A model generated the notes under the pieces. It was not told the DNA's origin and searched no databases. It saw only the letters and a list, made by a program, of their open reading frames with translations. A program made the position numbers and the translations under genes. Source: Puffinus mauretanicus (lineage: Eukaryota; Chordata; Aves; Procellariiformes; Procellariidae). From it: a DNA stretch of 64,000 bases. The stretch is from NCBI GenBank assembly GCA_023333565.1, contig JAJKFH010001022.1:286482-350481 (forward strand), written 5' to 3'. Shown here in pieces: positions 53,266 through 61,056 of this stretch. Numbering within the stretch: the first letter of the stretch is position 1; each line of letters opens with the position of its first letter.

Positions 53266-53929
53266 CAGCGCGGGGCTCGTTTTGTCCTCCAGCCCGGCAC
53301 CAAGGGATCATTGTTCCTCCGTGGCCAAGGGGCCGGACGCGGCCCCCCGGCACCGCCGTGCCCGCCGCCGCCTCTCCCCGCGGCCGCCCCGCTCCCGGCC
53401 GGCGGCAGGTGCCCCCGGGGCCGGCCCCGGTGGGTCCCGTCCCGCTCCGTGCCAGGAGCGCGGGTGGCGATGCCAGCGTCACCCCACGGAGCCAGGGCCC
53501 CGGGCGGGCGGTGGGTGGCGGCGGCGGGGAGCAGAGCTGTCCTCGCCACGTCTGCGGGGAGCGAGGGTGGGGAAGGGGCCGGGGCCCGCCCGGGCGTTGC
53601 TCCTGCTCCGGGGGCTCCTTTGAAGCGGGGCCTGCCCATTGAAAGGCAGCCGGGCCCCCGGGGGCCGTGGAGCGGGGTGCCAGCCACGGCCCCTCGCTGC
53701 CGCGCTGCCCTTTCTCCGCGGCGGCCGGGAGCGGCCCCCGGGCACCCCCCCGCGCTCCCATGGCCGACATGTGGGGTGCGGCCTCACACGGGGCCCGGCC
53801 GCCCCCCGGCATCGCCCCCGGCGGCTGCCCGGGGTGGGGGCTGCGGGGCAGGGGGTGCTGGAGGGGCGGCGGTGGAGGGGGCTGTGCCAGGGGATGTGGG
53901 GTGCACGGGGGGGGCTGCAGGGCACCACC

Positions 53930-54490
53930 GCCGTGGCCTTTGGGGTGCCCACGCTGGGGGCTGCAGGGTGCCAGGATGCCATGGTCTTTTGGGTGCCCAT
54001 ACTGGGGGCTGCAGGATGTGGGGTGCCGGTGCCAGGGGCTCTGGGGTGCCCCTGTGAGGGGCTGCAGGGTGCTGGTGCCATGACCTTTGGGGTGCCCGTG
54101 CCGGGGGCGGCAGGGTGCTGGTGCTGAGATGCCCGTGCCGGCAGCAGGAGGGTGCCGGGGGCTCTGGGGTGCCCATGCTGGGGGCTCTGGGGTGCCCATG
54201 CTGGGGGCTGCAGGGTGCCGGGAGCTCTGGGGTGCCCATGCCGGGGGCAGTGGGGTGCCAGGGGCTCTGGGGTGCCCATGTGAGGGGCAGCGGGGTGCCG
54301 GGAGCTCTGGGGTGCCCATGCCGGGGGCAGCAGGGTGCCGGGAGCTCTGGGGTGCCCATGCCGGGGGTAGGAGGGTGCCGGGGGCTCTGGGGTGTCCATG
54401 TGAGGGGCAGCGGGGTGCCGGGGGCTCTGGGGTGCCCGTGCCGGGGGCAGCGGGGTGCTGGGGTGCCGGTGCCGGGGGCTGCAGGACACC
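53930..54490. repeat. 40-bp minisatellite upstream of ISYNA1
   Basis: The unit begins GGGGTGCCCATGCCGGGGGC and ends GGGAGCTCT. Starts at 54189, 54229, 54269, 54309, 54349, 54389 and 54429 are exactly 40 bp apart; earlier copies from about 53930 are more diverged. Because 40 is not a multiple of three and the unit lacks stops, all frames stay open. This explains the 501-codon minus frame (53030-54535) and similar frames. Confidence 0.9.
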
Positions 54491-54559
54491 GGGTGCCGGG
54501 ATGCCGGTGCCGGGGCAGCACCGTGGGAGCGGCACCGTGGGACGGAGCCCGTGGGAAGG

Positions 54560-54742
54560 CGCAGGGCCCCGGCAGCGCAGGAAGCCGCCGGCCCGGGGCA
54601 GTCAATAGCCGGAAGGCGGCGGCGGGACCCCCGGCCCCGGCCCGGGCCCCGGCCCCGGCGCCACTTCCCCTTCCCGGGTCAGCGGCCGCTCCCCTCCGCC
54701 TTCGCCTTCGCCTCCCGCTCCCGCGGCCGCCGCCCCCCCCCG
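54560..54742 (+). other. ISYNA1: Possible alternative non-coding first exon of ISYNA1
   Basis: A GC-rich block ends at CCCG|GTAAGAGC (donor at 54743), a better splice donor than expected by chance in this context. It could be an upstream alternative first exon. No acceptor or ATG tests this within the window. Confidence 0.3.
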
Positions 54743-54919
54743 GTAAGAGCCGCCGGCGGGGCCCGGGGCCGCCCCGCACCTGCCGCGGGGCCGGGACCGG
54801 GGGGGCCCCGGGGGGCCCGGGGGGGGTCCGGGGGCGCCGGTGCCGGTGGCGGCGGGGCACGTGCGGGGGGGGCGCGGGGGCCGGTTGGGGGGGGCGGGGC
54901 CGGCGGGGGGGGGCGGGTC

Positions 54920-55049
54920 CTGGGAGCCGATTAAGCGGCGGGAGCCGGGGCGGCCGCAGCCGCGATCGCATCATCCCCCGCGGGGCAGCACCGCCACCGC
55001 CACCGGCTCCGCCGCCTCCAGCGCGCCCGGCGCGGCCCGGCCCGGCCCG
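54920..55049 (+). other. ISYNA1: ISYNA1 non-coding exon 1 (5' limit approximate)
   Basis: The sequence ending GGCCCGGCCCG|GTGAGTG (donor at 55050) fits a 5'UTR exon spliced to the exon with the start codon at 56023. There is no in-frame start contribution. The transcription start is a guess; GC-rich sequence with no TATA box lies upstream. Confidence 0.45.
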
Positions 55050-56022
55050 GTGAGTGCCCGCGGGGAGGGCGGGGGCGGCCCGGGAAGGGGTTTGGTCCTT
55101 CGGTCCCAGGGAGCGGGGGCGGCCCCGGGCCCGTGTCCCCCCGTGCCCCCGGACACGCCGGGGTGGCAAGGTCAGCCCTTGTCCCCGTGTCCCCCGGCAC
55201 CCCAGGGTGCGGGGACAGCCCTTGTCCCTACGTCCCCTGTGCCACCCCAGGGTCCATGGGGGTGGTCATGGTCCAGTCCCACGTCCCCTGCACCCCCTGG
55301 CACCCCAGGGTGGGGGGACAGCCCCCATACCCACGTCCCCTGCACCTTCTGCCACCCCAGGGTGCTGGGACACCCCCTGTCCCCACGTCCCCTGCACCTT
55401 CTGCCACCCCGGCGTGCGGGGACACCCCCTGTCCCCACATCCCCTGCACCTTCTGCCACTCCAGGGTGCTGGGACACCCCCTGTCCCCACGTCCCCTGCA
55501 CCCTCTGCCACCCCAGGGTGCAGGGACACCCCCTGTCCCCATGTCCCCTGCATCCCAAGGAGTGGGGACAGCCCTGTCCCCATGTCCCCTGGGAGCATCC
55601 CTAGTCCCCCATGCCCTCCTGTGCCCCCTGCCACCCCCGGGGAGGGGACAGCAGGGACAGCCTCCTGCCTGCCCCGAGCAGGACAGGGACCCCGCACCCT
55701 CCCGGCTTGCTGGGGGCTCAGTGAGGTCCTGGGGCCAGGGCGGCCGAGGGGGGGTGGGTGGTCAACCCCCTGCTCCCCCCCTGTCCCGGGGGCAGCGGCC
55801 GGTGCCGGTGCGTGCATGGGAAGTGGCCGCGGTGGCAGCCCCAGCGCCGCCACCGCGCTGGGAGGCCGCGGGGCAGGGAGCCAACGGTCCCCACCGACGG
55901 CACAGCCTGGCAGGGAGCGGTGCCGGAGCCGCGTCCCGGCAGGGCGGGGGGCTCGGGGGGGTCCGGGGGGGGCCCCGGCGTGCCAGGCCTGCGGGGCTGA
56001 CACCCATTTCCTCCTATTCCAG
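55050..56022 (+). repeat. ISYNA1: ISYNA1 intron 1 with 52-bp minisatellite
   Basis: This 0.97-kb intron carries a tandem repeat from about 55140 to 55610. The unit contains CCCCTGCACCTTCTGCCACC and ends GGGACACCCCCTGTCCCCAC. TGCACC landmarks at 55341, 55393, 55445 and 55497 are 52 bp apart, with more diverged copies on both sides. The long plus frame through it (55054-57582, 842 codons) is a GC-rich read-through frame, not a gene. The intron ends TCCTATTCCAG. Confidence 0.85.
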
Positions 56023-56147
56023 CTCCGGGAACAATGGCAGAGACATTCCTTGTGGAGAGCCCCGACGTCACGTACAGCAAGGACTTCATCGAGGCCAAGT
56101 ACACGTACAGCACCGTGCACGTCTGCAAGGAGAACGGCGTCACCAAG
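56023..56147 (+). CDS. ISYNA1: ISYNA1 exon 2 (start codon exon)
   Basis: The acceptor TATTCCAG is followed by 11 nt of 5'UTR and the ATG at 56034. It codes [20 protein letters not shown] and [18 protein letters not shown]; FxVESPDVxY is the family's N-terminal signature. Donor GTACGG. Confidence 0.95.
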
Positions 56148-59100
56148 GTACGGGCAGGGCGGGCAGGGGGCTGGCAGGGGGCTGGGAGGTGGCTCTGCTG
56201 GTCCCCACGTGTCCCCCCATCTCTGTCCCGCAGGTGCGGCCGTGCTCGACCCGCTTCACCTTCCGGACGGGGCGGCACGTCCCCCGCCTGGGGGTGATGC
56301 TGGTGGGCTGGGGGGGCAACAACGGCACGACGGTGACAGCGGCCGTGCTGGCCAACAAGCTGGGGCTGTCCTGGATGACCAAGACGGGGCGCAAGGTGGG
56401 TGTCCCTGGCGGGACCCCAGCGAGGTCCCAGGACCCGGGTGTCCCGCAGGGATGGGGACCTGGAGTCAGCTGCTCCCGTCTGCACCTGGGTCCTGCACCC
56501 CGATCTCCTCCCTGCCCCTGCGGAGGTGGTCTGCAGCGCCAGCCCCCCGGTTTGGGGGTGCTGGGGACCCCCCTGTGTTGGTGGCTCATCCTCGTGTTCT
56601 CCATCCCAGAAAGCCAACTACTACGGCTCCCTGCTCCAAGCCTCCACCGTCTGCCTGGGCACCGGCCCCGCCGGCGACGTCTACGTGCCTTTCCGCGACC
56701 TGCTGCCCATGGTGCACCCCAACGACATCGTCTTCGACGGTAGGTGGGGCGCGGGGGGGGGGACCCCACGATGGGGTGGGGGACCCTGAGTGGTTGGTGA
56801 CCCCCGGTCCCCCAGGCTGGGACATCTCCTCGCTGAACCTGGCGGAGGCCATGCGGCGGGCGGAGGTGCTGGACTGGCCGCTGCAGGAGCAGCTCTGGCC
56901 CCACCTGGAGAAGATGAAGCCCCGACCCTCCATCTACATCCCCGAGTTCATCGCCGCCAACCAGGAGGAGCGGGCGGACAACGTCCTCCGCGGGTCCATG
57001 GCTGAGCAGGTCCTGGTGGGGCGGTGGTGGGACGCAGGTGACGGAGGGGATGCCACCGCGCTGATGTGTCCCTCTCGGTGGCATCCCAGGTGGAGCAGAT
57101 CCGCAGGGACATCCGGGACTTCAAGGAGACCAGCGGGGTGGACAAAGTCATCGTCCTCTGGACGGCCAACACGGAGCGCTTCTGTGACGTCGTGCCGGGG
57201 CTCAACGACACCGCCGACAACCTGCTGCGGGCCATCGAGGTCAGGGGACAGGGGAGGGGGCCGGGGGGGTGACAACACCGCCCTGCTGGTGCTGAGCCGC
57301 CCCGTGTCCCCGCAGCGAGGCCTGGAGGTGTCCCCGTCCACGCTCTTCGCCGTGGCCAGCATCCTGGAGGGCTGCGCCTACATCAACGGCTCCCCCCAGA
57401 ACACCTTCGTGCCGGGGGCGGTGGAGCTGGCCGCCCAGCGCCGCGTCTTCATCTGCGGCGACGATTTCAAGTCGGGTCAGACCAAACTCAAGTCGGTGCT
57501 GGTGGACTTCTTAGTGGGCGCCGGCCTCAAGGTACGTGGGGAGGGGGCAGGCCGGGGGGGGACAGGGGGGGCCGGGGGGTGACCTGCCTGCACCCCCTGC
57601 CCAGACCAAGTCCATCGTGAGCTACAACCACCTGGGGAACAACGACGGGAAGAACCTCTCGGCCCCGCAGCAGTTTCGCTCCAAGGAGATCTCCAAGAGC
57701 AACGTGGTGGACGACACGGTCCAGGCCAACCCCATCCTCTACGGCCCCCAGGACAAGCCCGACCACTGCGTGAGTTGGGGACCTGGGGGGGGGGGGGACA
57801 CACACGATGACATTGGGGGGTGTCGGGGAGGTGACGGGGCGTCGCTTCGCAGGTGGTGATCAAGTACGTGCCCTACGTGGGGGACAGCAAGCGCGCGCTG
57901 GACGAGTACACGTCGGAGATCATGATGGGGGGCACCAACACCATCGTCATCCACAACACGTGCGAGGTGCGTGGGGCCAGCGGGGTGTCCCCGGGGGTGG
58001 CGTGTCCCTGGGGGGTGACTCAGCCCCCCGCCCCTCGGTGCCCGCAGGACTCGCTGCTGGCCAGCCCCATCATCCTGGACCTGGCCATCCTCACCGAGCT
58101 GTGCCAGCGCGTCACCTTCTGCACCGAGGCCGACCCCGAGTTCCAGGGCTTCCACAGCGTCCTCTCCATCGTCGCCTTCCTCTGCAAGGCCCCGCTGGTG
58201 CCCGAGGGCACCCCCGTCGTCAACGCCCTCTTCCGCCAGCGCAGCTGCATCGAGAACATCCTGAGGTACCCCGGGGTCCCCGTGCTCGGGGGTGCCAGCT
58301 CCCACCCACCCCGGTGCCCGTGGTGGCACCCAGGGCTTGCAGAGGTGTCCCGGGGCTCGATACCCAGGGTGCCAACACCAGTGGGTCCCAGTGCCCATGG
58401 GTGCCCCATGCATGAGGTGTCCAAATCCAGTAGGTCCTGGTGCCCGAGGCCTGTGGTGCCCAACACTGGTGGGTGCTGGTGCTCGGTGCTGGTGCCACCA
58501 GTGGGTCCCTGGGCCCAGCACCGGTGGGTCCCAGTGCCCAATGCTGATGCGTGCTGGTGCATGGTGCCCAAAGGTTGCTGGTCCCAGCGTCCACTGGGTT
58601 CACTGCTGGTGGGTCCTGGTGATGCCCAGCACCAGCAGGCCCTAGTGTGGATGGGTCCCCAGTTCCCAATGCGAGTGGGTCCCAATGCCCGGGGTGCCCA
58701 ACACCCACAGACCCCGGTACCTAATGCCTGGGGTGCCCAGTGCCCAGGGGATCCTACACCAGTGGGTCCCAGTGCCCAATGCTTGGCGTTCCCAGTGCCA
58801 GGGGGTTTCGGTGCCTGATGCCCGTGGGTCCCAGCACCCATGGGTCCCGATGCCAATGGGTCCCAGTGCCCAACGCCCAGGTCGCCCAACACCAACAGGT
58901 CCCAGTGCCCAACATGATGGGTCCCAATGCTCGTGGGTCCCAGCACCAGTGGGTCCCAGTGCCCAATGCCTGGGGTGCCCAGTGCTAGTGGGTCCCAATG
59001 CCAATGGGTCCCAGTGCCCAGCACCAGCGGGTCCCAGTGGCCAACGCCCAGGTCGCCCAACACGCGGTGTCCCCAACACTGCCGGCTCCTGGTGCGCGGG

Positions 59101-59391
59101 CTGCCCGGTGCCATCGCGTCCCCCTTCCCCAGTACTGGGGTGCCCATCCCTGAGCCCCCCCTTTCCCCCCCCAGGGCCTGCCTGGGGCTGCCCCCCCAGA
59201 ACCACATGCTGCTGGAGCACAAGATGCAGCGGCCGGTGCCCAGCCCGAAGCGCGCCTGCCCCGGGGGGGCCGCCTGCCCCCTCGCACCCAAGAAGGCGCC
59301 GGCAGCCACCCAGCTCAACGGGCACCCCTGCCCCGGCGCCCCTCGACCGGGACCCCCCCGCACCCCCCTCCACGTCGACGGGGCCGACTAA
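56034..59391 (+). CDS. ISYNA1: ISYNA1, inositol-3-phosphate synthase 1 (complete)
   Basis: It catalyses the NAD-dependent conversion of D-glucose 6-phosphate to 1D-myo-inositol 3-phosphate, the first and rate-limiting step of inositol biosynthesis, in the cytosol. Coding exons are 56034-56147, 56234-56395, 56610-56739, 56816-57009, 57090-57239, 57316-57531, 57605-57769, 57853-57966, 58048-58265 and 59175-59391. They join to 559 residues (human 558). The NAD-binding loop GWGGNNG is at 63-69, [10 protein letters not shown] at 223-232, [10 protein letters not shown] at 298-307, [10 protein letters not shown] at 328-337, SKSNVVDD at 352-359 and [11 protein letters not shown] at 386-396. The lysines in these last blocks match catalytic positions of the family. 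The start has a good Kozak context (A at -3, G at +4). Eight of nine coding introns are under 215 bp. The last 45 residues are Pro/Ala-rich and diverged. Confidence 0.98.
56234..56395 (+). CDS. ISYNA1: ISYNA1 exon 3 (NAD-binding loop)
   Basis: It codes 54 residues including [20 protein letters not shown] and [18 protein letters not shown], the dinucleotide-binding Rossmann loop. Phase 0 to 0, acceptor CCGCAG, donor GTGGGT. Confidence 0.97.
56610..56739 (+). CDS. ISYNA1: ISYNA1 exon 4
   Basis: This 130-nt exon codes [20 protein letters not shown] and [15 protein letters not shown]. ANYYGSLxQAxTV and NDIVFDGWDIS are conserved across the family. It ends in phase 1 with donor GTAGGT. Confidence 0.96.
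56816..57009 (+). CDS. ISYNA1: ISYNA1 exon 5 (3' boundary uncertain by 6 bp)
   Basis: It codes [20 protein letters not shown] and [20 protein letters not shown] and ends RGSMAEQ. Using the weak donor GTCCTG at 57010 gives the same length as human (AQQ|LEQIRRD). The donor GTGGGG six bases later, at 57016, is also in frame and would add Val-Leu. I chose the first for family length. Confidence 0.85.
57090..57239 (+). CDS. ISYNA1: ISYNA1 exon 6
   Basis: This 150-nt, phase 0 exon codes [20 protein letters not shown] and [20 protein letters not shown]. The [11 protein letters not shown] block is a strong synthase signature. Acceptor ATCCCAG, donor GTCAGG. Confidence 0.97.
57316..57531 (+). CDS. 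ISYNA1: ISYNA1 exon 7
   Basis: It codes 72 residues with [32 protein letters not shown] and [20 protein letters not shown]. The GDDxKSGQTK motif carries active-site lysines. Phase 0, donor GTACGT. Confidence 0.97.
57605..57769 (+). CDS. ISYNA1: ISYNA1 exon 8
   Basis: It codes [20 protein letters not shown] and [14 protein letters not shown], the most conserved catalytic region of inositol-phosphate synthases. 55 codons, donor GTGAGT. Confidence 0.97.
57853..57966 (+). CDS. ISYNA1: ISYNA1 exon 9
   Basis: It codes [20 protein letters not shown] and [15 protein letters not shown]. The [10 protein letters not shown] lysine is part of the catalytic site in family structures. 38 codons, donor GTGCGT. 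Confidence 0.97.
58048..58265 (+). CDS. ISYNA1: ISYNA1 exon 10
   Basis: It codes [40 protein letters not shown] and CIENILR. It ends two bases into the Arg codon. Donor GTACCC is moderate; the exon that follows is 909 bp away because of a minisatellite. Confidence 0.96.
58266..59174 (+). repeat. ISYNA1: ISYNA1 intron 10, filled with a degenerate minisatellite
   Basis: From about 58290 to 59110 nearly all the sequence is variants of GTGGGTCCCAGTGCCCAATG, GGGGTGCCCAACACC and similar blocks of roughly 17-24 bp. The other coding introns of this gene are 73-214 bp, so the repeat accounts for most of the extra 0.8 kb. Frames through it on both strands are artefacts. It ends CCCCCCCCAG. Confidence 0.88.
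59175..59391 (+). CDS. ISYNA1: ISYNA1 exon 11 (terminal, divergent tail)
   Basis: The first part, [17 protein letters not shown], is highly conserved with human ([17 protein letters not shown]). After PVPSPKR the sequence becomes a Pro/Ala/Gly-rich tail ending VDGAD and TAA at 59389-59391. The tail probably evolves fast and is not catalytic. Confidence 0.95.
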
Positions 59392-59595
59392 CGGCGGGCG
59401 CCTGTTTGTATTTCAGATCAGCTTTTTAGGGGGGTGGGGGGGTGGATTTGGGGTCTGGGGGTGGGAGGGGGAGGTGGTCCATGACCTGACCCCCCCCCGT
59501 CCCCCTCCCCAAGTGCTCGGTGCTGCCCGGCTCCGACGCCAACTTGAAACTGTGAAGCTTTGTACCCGCCAATAAACCCGGAGCACATCGTGTCC
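59392..59595 (+). other. ISYNA1: ISYNA1 3' untranslated region
   Basis: A short 3'UTR of about 200 bp with G-runs (59430-59475) leads to the AATAAA at 59571. Cleavage is expected about 15-25 bases later. Confidence 0.75.
59571..59576 (+). terminator. ISYNA1: ISYNA1 polyadenylation signal
   Basis: Canonical AATAAA follows ACCCGCC about 180 bp after the stop codon, with CGTGTCCCC downstream. It is the only such hexamer on this strand here. Confidence 0.8.
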
Positions 59596-59693
59596 CCCCC
59601 GGCTCGCCTGGTTCCTGGGGCCCCCCCGGCCCCCCCAGCCTGGGCGAAGCGAGAGCCGAACGCCTGCGCCTTCTGAAAAAAAATCAAATTACA

Positions 59694-59699
59694 TTTATT
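59694..59699 (-). terminator. SSBP4: SSBP4 polyadenylation signal
   Basis: Plus-strand TTTATT is AATAAA on the minus strand, in CATCAATAAATGTAATTTG, followed by a T-rich GATTTTTTTTCAG. It is about 1.3 kb after the SSBP4 stop and 118 bp from the ISYNA1 signal. Confidence 0.7.
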
Positions 59700-60856
59700 G
59701 ATGCGGGGGGGTGGGGGGTGGGAGGGGGAGGGGTTTTTTTTTTTTCATTGTTTTGGGTTTTTTTTGTATTTTTTTGTATTTTTTTTGTTGTTGGAGTTTT
59801 TTTTGGGGGGGTCCCCCCCGTTTTGTTTTGATAAGCAATGGGGGCTCTAAAGGCTCTGGGGACTAGAAATCGGGGGGGGTCCCTACACAGAACGACTACG
59901 CCTATGGCGGGCGCTACCCCTATGGGGGCCAGGGGCTGCCCCCCACCTCGGCGGGGGCACGAGGGGGGCCCGCCAGCACGGGGCTGTACAGGGGAGGGGC
60001 CGGGGTGCGCAGCGGCAGTTTTGGGAGGTCCTTTCTGTTATAAAAGAGGAAAAAAATCAGAAAAAAAAAAAAACACACACAAAAAAAAAATTCCTTCATA
60101 TTAAAGTTTTACAAGTGGTCCCTGGGGGGGGCGGGGGGGGGCCCCGGTCTGGCGCTCGGGGGGGGCCGGGGATCACAGTGCTGGCTGAGCACGCAGACGG
60201 GGCTGGGGGGCCGGGGACCCCCCCCGGGGCCGGCTCGCTGCCGGGGGGGCTGCTCTCTGCACTGGGGCCTGCCCTATAGAGCGCTTGTGGGGGGGGGTGC
60301 TCCATGGGGGGGTATGGCTTGGCCCCCCCCCCCCCAAAGCACAGCCTGGGGTGCCCCCCCGGCTTGGAGGGGGGGCTGCACCCACATCGGGGGGGCTGTG
60401 CTGGTGGTATGGCCCCCCCGGGGCTTTGGCAGGGCTGGGGGTTGGCTATGGGCTCCCCCCGCTTCGTGGGATGGGGGGGGTTGCCCAGCAGGGAGGGTAC
60501 TGGGAGAACTGGGAGGGGGTCACACCTTCCCAGACAGTGGGGGGGGGGGCATTGCTCATTAGCATTGCAGCTAATTGCAATTAAGTGCATGTGCCCCAGC
60601 TGGGCAGCATGCCATTGGGGGGGGGGGCACAGTGCTGTGAACCCCCCCCAAAAATCCCCCTCCCATGCTTGGGGGGGCTGGCACCACCCCAGGGGGACAA
60701 AACACCCCCATGCCAGCCCCCCCACCCCACCCCAGTGCCAGACCCCATGCCAGTGCCTGCCCCCACCCCAGGGGGGTCTGCGGTGCGGGGGTGGGGGGGT
60801 CCCAGCGCTGGGGTGGTCCCTGCCCCAGGGCGGGGGGGGGGTGGTGGGTGGGCAGT

Positions 60857-60878
60857 AAATAAGTCGCATGACTTATTT
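60857..60878 (-). promoter_or_regulatory. SSBP4: Perfect 9-bp stem-loop in SSBP4 3'UTR
   Basis: AAATAAGTC (60857-60865) and GACTTATTT (60870-60878) pair perfectly around GCAT. On the transcript strand the loop reads AUGC. It sits in an AT-rich patch inside a C-rich 3'UTR and also carries UUAUUU elements. Confidence 0.6.
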
Positions 60879-61026
60879 CTAATTATTATTATTTTTTTCC
60901 ACTTTTTTTGTTTTGTTTTGTTTTGTTTAGTGTTTTGGGGGGGGGCGGGGGGTTGGTAATTATTATTAATTATTTTTTTCTCTGGTGGGTGTGGGCGTCT
61001 GGCTGTCGGCGGCCTCGGCGCTGGGC

Positions 61027-61056
61027 TCACACGCTCATTGTCATGCTGGGCGAGTA
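61027..61056 (-). CDS. SSBP4: SSBP4 terminal coding exon (30 nt)
   Basis: It codes YSPSMTMSV and TGA (61029-61027). The same C-terminus ends human SSBP3, and human SSBP4 differs by one residue. Acceptor CTCTCTCTAG. Confidence 0.96.
   Translation of the reverse strand, partial: YSPSMTMSV

Larger units (their letters stand above)
53300..55130. promoter_or_regulatory. ISYNA1: CpG island / promoter region of ISYNA1
   Basis: GC is very high, with dense CpG from about 53330-53840 and again from 54560-55130; the 40-bp minisatellite separates the two parts. The second part contains GC-box-like GGGGCGGGG motifs and the presumed non-coding first exon. No TATA box is seen, which is normal for a housekeeping CpG-island promoter. 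Confidence 0.65.
59672..61026 (-). other. SSBP4: SSBP4 3' untranslated region
   Basis: This 1.35-kb minus-strand 3'UTR has long homopolymers (A-rich at 59735-59815 on the transcript strand; GT/A tract at 60055-60090), C-rich blocks, and an AT-rich centre (60856-60980) with a perfect stem-loop at 60857-60878. Open frames of 90-257 codons here are low-complexity Pro/Gly artefacts. Confidence 0.65.

Noticed and set aside
53030..54535. 501-codon proline-rich open frame on the minus strand
   Set aside because: It is created by the 40-bp stop-free minisatellite and flanking GC-rich DNA; overlapping frames on both strands are also open and no domain is present.
55054..57582. 842-codon plus-strand open frame
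   Set aside because: It runs through the intron 1 minisatellite and several ISYNA1 introns and exons, partly out of frame. The spliced ISYNA1 model explains the conserved sequence.
58685..59575. 296-codon frame through ISYNA1 intron 10
   Set aside because: It is translated minisatellite followed by terminal-exon sequence in the wrong frame.
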